Assembly: GCA_947478525.1 (NCBI GenBank)
Contig: CANJVU010000001.1
Location: forward strand, 124,001-188,000
Length of the DNA: 64,000 nucleotides
Reading direction: 5' to 3'
From: Thiotrichales bacterium
Lineage (GTDB): Bacteria > Pseudomonadota > Gammaproteobacteria > Francisellales > CACEW01
Part shown: piece by piece, positions 16,791-24,289 of the stretch
How positions within the stretch are numbered: position 1 is the stretch's first letter
How the letters are laid out: each line of letters opens with the position of its first letter
The notes under the pieces: model-generated
The model's database searches: none
Told to the model about the DNA's origin: nothing
The model's input: the letters and a program-made list of their open reading frames with translations, nothing else
Program-made: the position numbers and the translations under genes

Positions 16791-17998
16791 GATTCCCCCC
16801 CGTGCTTTTTAATAAATAGTCCCACCACTGCCGCAATTGCAAACGCAACCAAAAGGCACTTAATGGCAGTAGAATAACTATACCCGTTTATTACATTGTT
16901 TACTGAGAAATGCACGAGAATAATACCAAATAAGGGTTGAATAATTGCACCGCCCAACAAAGAAATAATAGAAATTACTGAGGTTGCTGATCCGCTCAAC
17001 TCAGTTGGATTATTCTCCACCACAACAGGATAACTTAAAATTTGAGTACTTGTGACCATGCCAAGCAAGAGAAACAAGAATAAATCTGTGTAATAATCTG
17101 TCTTTACATGCAAAATAATCAGCATAACAAGAATCGAAATAATAGCGCCGACAATCATGATGCCTTTTCTTGATTTATAGAAGTCTGAAATCGCACCTGT
17201 AATAGGCGATCCAATCATGGTTCCTAAAAACAGCATACCAGAGATTGTAGCCGCTTGTGTTTGAGAGTAATTTCCAACGCTTACTAAATAAGGAATTCCC
17301 CACATAGCACCTAACATGTATATCGGTAAATTCATCAAACTGGTATAGGCTGCACAAAGAATATTTTGTAAATTTAAAAAAACAATTTTTAACTTTTGTA
17401 AAATCGATTGGGTCAATTGCAACTTTCCTAATGCATAATGGGTATTGCGTAGGGCAAAATAAATTAAGATAGCAATTATATATCCAATGATTCCAACCGT
17501 AATCAATCCTGTCTGCCAAGAGGTTTTCTCAATTAAATAAGTAAGCGGAGCTTGAGCAGCAAATCCACCCAACATTCCAAGCGTTACAATGATTCCTGTA
17601 GCCTTGGACAGCTGTTTTTTATCCATTATATTTGCTGCAACCCTTACACAACCTACAAAGCCAAATGCTGCACACACCCCTGTTAAGAACCGAGCAATCG
17701 ACATTAATACAATATTACCAGTAAAACCCATAAATACCGTGAAAGTAGCACAAAGAATCATAATGATCGGCAACAATTTTTTAGGAGAAACTCTATCAAC
17801 AATTAGGCCTGCAGGGACAAGAAAAATAATATTGCCATAGAAAAAAAGGCTGGATACAAATCCAACCTGAGAGGGGGACAAATGGAAGCTGGTAATAAAA
17901 AATTGACTCAGCGCATTAAAAATATTATTCAACCCAAAAGTATAGAAAAAAAGCAGAGCCACTAGAATCACAATAAAATAAGATTTTAATTTGTTCAT
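16787..17998 (-). CDS. MFS transporter, Pht-like
   Basis: A 403-residue inner-membrane carrier with about 12 hydrophobic segments and the MFS loop 2-3 motif (GLIVDRVSPKK). Length and layout resemble the Legionella Pht family of amino acid and nucleoside carriers, but the match is by general appearance only. It is translationally coupled to the purine nucleoside phosphorylase gene, which suggests a nucleoside or purine substrate. The ATG at 17998 is preceded by AAGGAG at a longish spacing of about 13 bp. It is transcribed away from the RmlD-like gene; the 221-bp divergent gap should contain both promoters. Confidence 0.85.
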   Translation of the reverse strand: MNKLKSYFIVILVALLFFYTFGLNNIFNALSQFFITSFHLSPSQVGFVSSLFFYGNIIFLVPAGLIVDRVSPKKLLPIIMILCATFTVFMGFTGNIVLMSIARFLTGVCAAFGFVGCVRVAANIMDKKQLSKATGIIVTLGMLGGFAAQAPLTYLIEKTSWQTGLITVGIIGYIIAILIYFALRNTHYALGKLQLTQSILQKLKIVFLNLQNILCAAYTSLMNLPIYMLGAMWGIPYLVSVGNYSQTQAATISGMLFLGTMIGSPITGAISDFYKSRKGIMIVGAIISILVMLIILHVKTDYYTDLFLFLLLGMVTSTQILSYPVVVENNPTELSGSATSVISIISLLGGAIIQPLFGIILVHFSVNNVINGYSYSTAIKCLLVAFAIAAVVGLFIKKHGGES

Positions 17999-18219
17999 TT
18001 TATTTATTTCACTCCTTTGTCTATTCCATTAATATTGTGTTTTACCGCAATATAGTTAAGAATATAAATCTAGCCTCAAATACTAACATATTTTTTTTGA
18101 GAATCTCTCCGTCGTTTCTCTTACCAAAACCAGAGAGATAAATTACATGCGACAAACAATATAATCAATCCTATCTTTAAAAGGATGTAATAACAGAGCT
18201 TAAACTTTGAGAGGAGATT

Positions 18220-19107
18220 ATGCCAAAAGTTTTATTAACAGGTGCTGGAGGACAGATAGCAACAGCGATTGCTTTATATTTTCCCGAAGCCCATATACCG
18301 ACTATTTCATTGAATAGAAAACAGCTAGATATTTGCTCACAAGAGCAACTTAACAAAACCTTTGATTCAACCGATTTTGATATCGTAATAAATTGTGCCG
18401 CATTTACCGACACTGAAATTGCTGAAGTTAATCCTTCAGAAGCTGAGTATAGTAATGTGCATGGTATTCAACTATTAGCAAATCAATGCCGAAAGTATAA
18501 CAAGTTCCTCATCCATATCTCTACGAACTGTATTTTTTCTGGCACAAAAGATTCACCCTATACTGAAGATGATGCAGCAATGCCACTAAGCGTCTATGGC
18601 TCCACCAAATATAAAAGCGAAGAAATTATACGAAAAACGCTAAAAGATTATATTATTTTCAGAACATGCTGGAATTTCAGCGAATTTGAAGGCCATAACT
18701 TCGTGCTTAAAATTTTAAGACGTGGAATTGCCGATAAACATCTGCGTATCGTGGATGATCAATTTGGTTGTCCCACCTCCGCCCATTCAGTAGCAAGGGC
18801 ATTAGCAGAATTATGTGATCGAATTAAAAAGTCCAATGATATTAGAGGAACCTATCACTTTTGTAGCAGTGAAGCTGTCAGTTGGTATGAATACTCGAAA
18901 GAAATTTTTAAACTTGCAAAAGAATTAGGTATTGCCGAAGTTAGCATTACGCGTGCTAAGACAGGAGAAGTTCCAACTAACTTAAAGCGACCTGCTAATG
19001 GTGTTTTATCTACCGAGAAAATTGCCTCTTTGGGCCTGTCGCTTCCAAACTGGCGCAACGATTTAGCGCATGTTATGCAGAAAATAAAAACACAAAAGAC
19101 ATTCTAG
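18220..19107 (+). CDS. RmlD-like NAD(P)-dependent 4-keto-sugar reductase
   Basis: 295 residues, extended SDR of the dTDP-4-dehydrorhamnose reductase (RmlD) type. The nucleotide loop is TGAGGQIA at 7-14. Y126 and K130 lie in YGSTKYKSE, IVDDQFGCPTSA matches the family VDDQ block, and STNCIFSG replaces the usual STDYVFDG. No rmlA, B or C gene is nearby, so it probably reduces a different keto-sugar nucleotide. The UDP-4-keto-pentose predicted from the 14957-16009 product is one candidate. AGGAG lies 5 bp before the ATG. It converges with the UDP-glucose dehydrogenase gene, 2 bp apart. Confidence 0.8.
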   Translation: MPKVLLTGAGGQIATAIALYFPEAHIPTISLNRKQLDICSQEQLNKTFDSTDFDIVINCAAFTDTEIAEVNPSEAEYSNVHGIQLLANQCRKYNKFLIHISTNCIFSGTKDSPYTEDDAAMPLSVYGSTKYKSEEIIRKTLKDYIIFRTCWNFSEFEGHNFVLKILRRGIADKHLRIVDDQFGCPTSAHSVARALAELCDRIKKSNDIRGTYHFCSSEAVSWYEYSKEIFKLAKELGIAEVSITRAKTGEVPTNLKRPANGVLSTEKIASLGLSLPNWRNDLAHVMQKIKTQKTF

Positions 19108-19109
19108 CC

Positions 19110-20429
19110 CTATCTACCAATACTATAATATTGAAACCCCAATAACTTAAGCTGATTGGGGTTGTACAAATTTCTTCCATCAAAAATAATCGGATTTTTG
19201 AGTATCCTGTTCATTTCTTCAAAGTTAGGGCTTTTGAATTCTATCCATTCTGTTACTATTGCTAGAGCATCTGCTCCCTGTAAAGCCGTCATAGCTGAAG
19301 GAGCCAATGTAAAGGCTTTACAAGCACTGTAAATACGCCTCACATGCTCCATTCCCTTTGGATCATAAGCGCACACCAAAGCACCCGCATTTAACAACTC
19401 ATCAATCAGCACCAAACTAGGCGCTTGCCGAGTATCATCGGTATTAGGCTTAAAAGACAAACCCCATAATGCGATTAGCTTGCCTTGCAAATTACCGTCA
19501 AAGTGGCTTTTGATTTTCTCAAACAAAAAGTGCTTTTGCTGCTCATTTACTTTATTCACTGCTGATAACAAATGCGCTTCATATCCTTTTTCTTCAGTGA
19601 TCTTAGTCAATGCCAGTACATCTTTTGGCAAACATGAGCCACCATACCCACAGCCAGGATAAAGAAATGAATATCCAATACGCGGATCAGAACCAATTCC
19701 TTGACGAACTTCTTCAATGTCAGCCCCAACTATTTCTGCAATTCGGCTCATCTCATTTATAAAGCTAATTTTAGTTGCCAGCATTGCGTTAGCAGCGTAT
19801 TTAGTTAATTCAACAGAGCGAACTTTCATTACTTGAATTTTGTCTGGACTTCCATTAAATGGGTTGTATAAATCTCTCATTACTTTAATAACGTGCTCAC
19901 TAGCTGTACCTAAAATAATTCGATCCGGTCTCATACAATCTTGTATTGCTGAACCTTCTCGTAGAAACTCTGGATTAGCAACCACATCAAACAGTATATT
20001 TACATTACGCTGCTCTAGTTCCTTTTCAATAATTTCCGAAATTTGTTCAGCAGTCCCTACTGGAACGGTAGATTTATTAACAATGATTTTATATTGATTT
20101 AAACTTTGTCCGATTACTTTTGCCACCTGTTTTACGTACTGCAAATCGGGTAAACCTTCTTTTTGTGACGGCGTCCCTACAGCGATAAAAATAACATCAC
20201 TTTTTTGAATGGCCTCTTGTGCATTGGTACTAAAAACAATTCGCTTATTCAAAGTATTATGACGCAATATATCCGCAAGCCCAGGCTCATATAAAGGATT
20301 AATTCCTTGCTGTAATTGCGCAATACGTTCAGCATCAGCGTCGACATAACACACATGATTGCCCACCTGGGCAAGGCAAGCCCCACTCACCAACCCTACG
20401 TAACCAGTGCCAAATATTGAGATCTGCAA
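19110..20429 (-). CDS. ugd: UDP-glucose 6-dehydrogenase
   Basis: Oxidises UDP-glucose to UDP-glucuronate with two NAD+. The Rossmann motif FGTGYVGLVSGACLAQVG is followed by VGTPS, NPEFLREGSAI, the helix with KYAANAMLATKISFINEM, and the catalytic cysteine in GYGGSCLPKD (C277 counted from the TTG at 20462). The first in-frame start, TTG at 20462, adds 11 residues with no SD. The TTG at 20429, giving MQISIFGTGYVGL, matches the usual family N-terminus and is preferred. It supplies the substrate for the ArnA-like decarboxylase on the same island. Not in an obvious operon. Confidence 0.93.
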   Translation of the reverse strand: MQISIFGTGYVGLVSGACLAQVGNHVCYVDADAERIAQLQQGINPLYEPGLADILRHNTLNKRIVFSTNAQEAIQKSDVIFIAVGTPSQKEGLPDLQYVKQVAKVIGQSLNQYKIIVNKSTVPVGTAEQISEIIEKELEQRNVNILFDVVANPEFLREGSAIQDCMRPDRIILGTASEHVIKVMRDLYNPFNGSPDKIQVMKVRSVELTKYAANAMLATKISFINEMSRIAEIVGADIEEVRQGIGSDPRIGYSFLYPGCGYGGSCLPKDVLALTKITEEKGYEAHLLSAVNKVNEQQKHFLFEKIKSHFDGNLQGKLIALWGLSFKPNTDDTRQAPSLVLIDELLNAGALVCAYDPKGMEHVRRIYSACKAFTLAPSAMTALQGADALAIVTEWIEFKSPNFEEMNRILKNPIIFDGRNLYNPNQLKLLGFQYYSIGR

Positions 20430-20589
20430 AATTCTTTTCTCAGAAGTGATGATATGAGCCAATTATATAGGGTTAGCACAGTGTTTTCCAAAAAATACTG
20501 CAGAGTAATACAAACTAACCAAAAAAAAGATCGTAATATAATCTAACTTAAAAATACAAAGTCTAAAAAGTAGCTTTTTATAAAAAATA

Positions 20590-20618
20590 TTGACAATAGT
20601 GCTTTTTTATGACAAAAT
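20590..20618 (+). promoter_or_regulatory. Sigma-70 promoter of the S24-fold gene
   Basis: TTGACA at 20590-20595 and CAAAAT at 20613-20618 with a 17-bp spacer, 36 bp before an excellent SD (AAGGAGG). This predicts strong expression of the short S24 protein. Confidence 0.65.
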
Positions 20619-20653
20619 GAGCGCACTTAATTCAGACCAAAAAGGAGGCTATT

Positions 20654-21109
20654 ATGTTAAGCTCAAATGAACGTTCTGCGCTCTATACCAAATGCAATAT
20701 TGCTGAGAATGCGCTCTGCGAACAAAACGAGATGACAATACCTTTAATTTCTCTGAAAAATGCTCACCTCCATAAAGAGCTCCTTTCCAGTTTTTCTGGC
20801 GAGCACGCTAAGATAGGCAGCAACCCAAGTAAAGCGGCGTTTGCAGTGAGCGTTGTTGATACAGATATGTCAGAACGTTTTCTACCAGGCACCCTGCTTT
20901 TGGTTGAGCCGAATTTAAAACCCAAAAATGGTAACTTTGTATTAGCCTACCTATATGAAGCTCAAAAAATATTATTCCGCCAATATATCCTTGATGAAGA
21001 TGATATCGAATTACATACTACTGATGATGAAGCCGATCCAATTTCATTTACCTATCAAGACCGAGTGATCGGCGTTGTAACAGAAACCAAATTCTATTTT
21101 CCACAATAA
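20654..21109 (+). CDS. S24/LexA-fold protein lacking HTH and catalytic serine
   Basis: A 151-residue protein matching the C-terminal half of LexA/CI-type repressors. The block KAAFAVSVVDTDMSERFLPG aligns with EAAFAVKMNDSSMYPAFIDT of the repressor encoded at 24290-24976, but the nucleophilic serine position is aspartate. Later blocks (KILFRQYILDED, then RVIGVVTETKFYF) also run parallel. There is no N-terminal helix-turn-helix. It therefore cannot bind DNA by the usual domain and should not self-cleave. It could serve as a dimerising partner or antirepressor of an S24 repressor. SD AAGGAGG is 6 bp from the ATG and a strong promoter precedes it. Confidence 0.7.
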   Translation: MLSSNERSALYTKCNIAENALCEQNEMTIPLISLKNAHLHKELLSSFSGEHAKIGSNPSKAAFAVSVVDTDMSERFLPGTLLLVEPNLKPKNGNFVLAYLYEAQKILFRQYILDEDDIELHTTDDEADPISFTYQDRVIGVVTETKFYFPQ

Positions 21110-21157
21110 ACCACTCCAATTACATAATGGCTCGTGGTTGTTAATAGGCTCGCAACC

Positions 21158-21185
21158 TTACCCTCAGCTCATGAGCTGAGGGTAA
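21158..21185. repeat. Perfect 28-bp palindrome
   Basis: TTACCCTCAGCTCA followed directly by its exact complement, 49 bp after the stop of the S24-fold gene. The 14-bp arms leave no unpaired loop and no T-run follows on either strand. A standard intrinsic terminator is therefore less likely than a protein-binding or recombination site. Confidence 0.6.
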
Positions 21186-21280
21186 TAACCCATAAAGCCA
21201 TCCCTTAACCTAAGACATTTTCATTGCTGAATAAATCGGGCATTGCAATAGTCTTTAGAGATAAATCTCCTGCACATACA

Positions 21281-21397
21281 CTATTACCTTCCCAATCGTC
21301 GAGGAAAGTAACTTAACAGTATATTTAACACCACTACAAGATGAGCTATCACACTCCAAAGTCAATATATGACTTCGGCGTTAGCGTAGACTTAATA
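21281..21397 (+). repeat. Diverged intergenic repeat, copy 2
   Basis: The partner of 11343-11465, in the same orientation, about 117 bp. Left block 21281-21299, right block 21354-21397 with AAAGTCA, TGACTTCGGCGTTAG and a shared AATAT end. It lies in the gene-free stretch 21110-21690, which otherwise contains the 28-bp palindrome and the hairpin at 21404-21466. Confidence 0.6.
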
Positions 21398-21403
21398 TTT
21401 CTT

Positions 21404-21466
21404 TTGTTAGATATCCCTTTTGAGGTTTATTAAACCCTCCAAAAACACGATTGTGTGATCTAACAA
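21404..21466. repeat. Two-tier hairpin next to repeat copy 2
   Basis: Outer 9-bp arms TTGTTAGAT (21404-21412) and ATCTAACAA (21458-21466). Inside lies a second stem, GAGGTTT (21422-21428) with AAACCCTC (21432-21439, one bulge). It is placed 220 bp before the AlpA-like gene and could be a structured RNA element or a terminator. Confidence 0.4.
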
Positions 21467-21690
21467 ATACTAAAAGTTTTTAACCAAAACCATGCCTTCG
21501 TACTGCTAAGAAATTAATATTTTTTCTGTAACCCCTCGCTAAGGCTTTATTTTCAAAGCATATAAAGAATATTAACCTTTAAGCACCCTGAATTTAAATC
21601 ACCCTATTTACGTCGAATCAACCCAACTCCTCCGGTTTTTTTATAAATTTTATGATTTGCATGATGACTAACAAACCGAGGAGGGGCATC

Positions 21691-21879
21691 ATGATCACTC
21701 ATAAAATTATTAGATTACCATTGGTAAAAGAGCTAACAGGACTTAGCACATCATCAATTTGGCGCCATGAACAGGAAGGAAATTTCCCACGTAGATTATC
21801 AATCGGAAAACAAGCTGTAGGCTGGTATTACGATGAGGTATTAGGATGGTTAGATAGCAGAAGACCCAAACAAATATAA
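21691..21879 (+). CDS. AlpA-family DNA-binding regulator
   Basis: A 62-residue winged-HTH protein of the AlpA/phage excisionase type: IIRLPLVKELTGLSTSSIW as the recognition HTH, then HEQEGNFPRRLSIGKQAVGW and a closing YDEVLGWLDSR helix. Start set at ATG 21691 because GGAGG lies about 7 bp before it; earlier ATGs extend into poor sequence. These proteins activate integrase genes or aid excision of P4-like elements, and the convergent neighbour is such an integrase. It probably governs excision of this island. Confidence 0.9.
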   Translation: MITHKIIRLPLVKELTGLSTSSIWRHEQEGNFPRRLSIGKQAVGWYYDEVLGWLDSRRPKQI

Positions 21880-21888
21880 TTTAACGAG

Positions 21889-23109
21889 TTAGCGTGGCAC
21901 ATTGGTATTAATAAGTGCTTCTAACTTATTAGACCATAGTTGCCATGCTTCTTGCTTTTCTTTCTCATACGTATGCCGGTCGTATATTGCTGTTACTGAA
22001 CTCTCAACATGATTAAGAATTTTACTCACAACAAGTCTCGGTATCCCAATTGCTGTCATATGGCTTGCCACAGTACGACGCAAATCATGTGGTGTAAATT
22101 TCTCAACACCTTTAAAAGGTGAATCTTTATTATCTTTTTTGTCAAAAAAATATCGGTAGATAGCTTTATTAATTGCTGCATCCGTAATGTGTACATCACT
22201 TGTAGATAAAGAAGGAAAAACCCAAGCACTGTCAACAATAACCGGATTAGCTTTAGCTTGTTTCAAAATTTCAAGCGCCAAATCAGACAAATATACCAGA
22301 TGTGGTTTCTTATTTTTGGATTTCTCTGCTGGAATTTTCCATAAACGTCTTTTGAAGTCGATTTCATCCCAGCGTAAAGAAATAATTTCTCCTTTCCTCT
22401 GCCCTGTAATAAGCCCCATTTTCAAAGCTAATTTGGTAGAAAAATCCATGTTGGTTTTATCCAGTGCAAACCATACTTTTTGTATCTCTTCTTCACTAAG
22501 TGTTCTTTCACGACGATTTTCTTCAGCTGGCATTTTTACTTGAGAACAAGGCGATGCCTCCAATATATCCCGCTCAATCGCAAAATTAAACATCCGACGC
22601 AGCACAGCAAGAGTTCGGTTAGCCATAATTGGTGCGTCTTTACTAATCTCATCTAAAAATAAAACAACGTCGCGGCGCTTTATCTGCTTAGCTTTAGCAT
22701 TACCCCATTTTTTTGCCACACGACCCGTTAAAACTCTTTGATCATCTTTCCATGAGCGCTTACGGGGCTTAGCCCATTTTTCAATGTATTCATTAATCAA
22801 CTGGTTCATAGTTAGCGCCTCAAGATTTGAAACTTTTTCAAGCCTTTTATCTTCGCTTGGATCAATGCCACTCTTAAGCTGTAAAACCGCATCTGAAAAA
22901 GCTCGACGAGCTTCTGCGAGAGATAAATCAGGGTACTCGCCTAATTTTAAGCGCTTTTGCTTTTGATTATAGCGGTACATATATATCCAAGATTTACTAC
23001 CAGTTGGGTATACCCTAATAGAAAAGCCATTATGCTCAGATATTTCATAGCGAGTGGCTTTTGGTTTCAGATTATCTACTTTATAGTCAGTCAATAAATC
23101 TTTTTTCAC
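21889..23109 (-). CDS. Tyrosine integrase, P4 type (DUF4102 arm-binding domain)
   Basis: A site-specific recombinase of about 406 residues. The N-terminal arm-DNA-binding domain (about 10-95; SIRVYPTGSKSWIYMYR, then LGEYPDLSLAEAR) is followed by a core-binding domain and a catalytic domain. Counted from the TTG at 23115, the catalytic residues are R240 (TGQRKGEI), H343 and R346 (HDLRR), H369 (NHV) and Y378 (AIYDRH). The set is complete, so the enzyme should be active. GTG 23109 is preferred because GAGGA is 7 bp upstream; the TTG at 23115 is too close to that SD. It lies 167 bp from the tRNA-Asn fragment that forms its attachment site. Confidence 0.95.
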   Translation of the reverse strand: MKKDLLTDYKVDNLKPKATRYEISEHNGFSIRVYPTGSKSWIYMYRYNQKQKRLKLGEYPDLSLAEARRAFSDAVLQLKSGIDPSEDKRLEKVSNLEALTMNQLINEYIEKWAKPRKRSWKDDQRVLTGRVAKKWGNAKAKQIKRRDVVLFLDEISKDAPIMANRTLAVLRRMFNFAIERDILEASPCSQVKMPAEENRRERTLSEEEIQKVWFALDKTNMDFSTKLALKMGLITGQRKGEIISLRWDEIDFKRRLWKIPAEKSKNKKPHLVYLSDLALEILKQAKANPVIVDSAWVFPSLSTSDVHITDAAINKAIYRYFFDKKDNKDSPFKGVEKFTPHDLRRTVASHMTAIGIPRLVVSKILNHVESSVTAIYDRHTYEKEKQEAWQLWSNKLEALINTNVPR

Positions 23110-23275
23110 TTTCAAATCCTCACTTGGGGTAACAAAGGGGTAACATTTACAGTGCTACAATAGCTGAACGAAGTTGAATTTAGTTTAAAGATAATACCAA
23201 TAAAATCCATATCTGTCAAGCGATATAGGCTATTTATGAGATTTCAGCTGAACGCAGTTGATACAAATAAAAATT

Positions 23276-23323
23276 TGACTGTTAATCATTGGGTCACTGG
23301 TTCGAGTCCAGTTCGGGGAGCCA
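23276..23323 (+). other. Island attachment site: 3' fragment of tRNA-Asn(GTT)
   Basis: From the anticodon arm (loop with GTT at 23281-23283) through the T arm (GGTTCGAGTCC) to the acceptor 3' strand TTCGGGGA and GCCA, this is the last 48 nt of a tRNA-Asn. The acceptor 5' strand, D arm and first two anticodon-stem pairs are missing, so it is not a functional tRNA. Such 3' fragments are the duplicate left when P4-type integrases insert at a tRNA 3' end. The intact gene should lie at the other end of the island, left of this window. Confidence 0.85.
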
Positions 23324-23402
23324 CTTCTGGAAAGGCTTGCAGCCAAATCTAAAAATTAGGCAACGCACTGGCCAAAAAAAATACGCGGGGTTTTTGAGGC
23401 AG

Positions 23403-24230
23403 TTATACGCCAAACTCCTGGCTAAGCGCTCGTGACCGCTGCTGCGCCGCACGCATCGCTGATTCGACCATTGCAGGCAACCCCTGTTGTTCAAAAACGG
23501 CTAACGCAGCCGCAGTGGTGCCTCCTTTTGAAGTCACGCGGCTGCGCAAAGTGGCGACTGACTCATCGCTTTGCATGGCCAGCTTTGCCGCTCCATAGGC
23601 TGTTTGCAATGCGAATTGTTGCGCAATCGATTCGGGTAGTCCTAATTTAATGGCAACTGCTTGCATCGCTTCCATAAAATAAAAGAAATACGCAGGACCA
23701 CTTCCTGATAACGCCGTAATTGCCTCTAATTGAGCCTCTTGCTCAAGCCATGCGACAATACCCATCACAGACATCAGCGCCTGTACCTGCTCTTTCTGCA
23801 CAGCGGATACCAAAGCATTCGACACCAGCCCTGTTGCACCGGCTTTAATCAAAGAAGGCGTATTAGGCATGGCGCGCACGATAGGTAAAGCATCACCTAA
23901 CCAAGATTGCAGCGTATCCAACGTCAAGCCTGCCATCACGGAGAGGATCAGCGGAATTTTTGAATGCAATAATGGTTTGAGCTCAGCACACACCGACCGT
24001 GCACCTTGCGGTTTAACAGAAAGCACAATCATATCAACATCAAGCAACGCCGCGGTCAATTGATCCGCTGTTTTTACTTGATAGGTATTTTCAAAAAACT
24101 CCCGCTTATCGGCATGGCGATCGACAATCAACAGACGTGTGGGCGAGTAACCATCACTGATTAAACCACTAACAATCGCGCGAGTCATATTACCGCCACC
24201 GACAAACAAAATATAGTTGAACACTATCAT
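23403..24230 (-). CDS. proC: Pyrroline-5-carboxylate reductase
   Basis: 275 residues. It reduces 1-pyrroline-5-carboxylate to proline with NAD(P)H. The dinucleotide loop is FVGGGNMTRAIVSGL near the N-terminus; VKP, MPNTPSLIKAGATGL and LSGSGPAYFFYFMEAM are diagnostic, as is the C-terminal RVTSKGGTTAAAL. Full length. Its ATG overlaps the stop of a 15-codon mini-ORF (TAATG). It is the first backbone gene after the island junction, with its 3' end 79 bp from the tRNA-Asn fragment. The usual yggS neighbour is absent. Confidence 0.95.
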   Translation of the reverse strand: MIVFNYILFVGGGNMTRAIVSGLISDGYSPTRLLIVDRHADKREFFENTYQVKTADQLTAALLDVDMIVLSVKPQGARSVCAELKPLLHSKIPLILSVMAGLTLDTLQSWLGDALPIVRAMPNTPSLIKAGATGLVSNALVSAVQKEQVQALMSVMGIVAWLEQEAQLEAITALSGSGPAYFFYFMEAMQAVAIKLGLPESIAQQFALQTAYGAAKLAMQSDESVATLRSRVTSKGGTTAAALAVFEQQGLPAMVESAMRAAQQRSRALSQEFGV

Positions 24231-24277
24231 TATTCCCCACGCACCTTCTTCGCTTCCATCAGCAGCTTCTGTTTCAT
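24230..24277 (-). CDS. Possible 15-codon leader ORF coupled to proC
   Basis: ATG at 24277, with GGGAG 8 bp upstream, encodes MKQKLLMEAKKVRGE and stops in TAATG, sharing one base with the proC ATG. The good SD and one-base overlap suggest a translated leader that delivers ribosomes to proC, or the decayed end of a lost upstream gene. Confidence 0.35.
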   Translation of the reverse strand: MKQKLLMEAKKVRGE

Positions 24278-24289
24278 TAGTCTACTCCC

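Noticed and set aside
20654..23323. Prophage at the island end
   Set aside because: Integrase, AlpA and an S24-fold protein are present, but no capsid, terminase, tail or lysis genes are in view; a P4-like integrative island fits better.
23294..23494. Minus-strand frame ending in LPELDSNQ
   Set aside because: This ending is the well-known false translation of the reverse strand of a tRNA 3' region; the frame otherwise overlaps proC.
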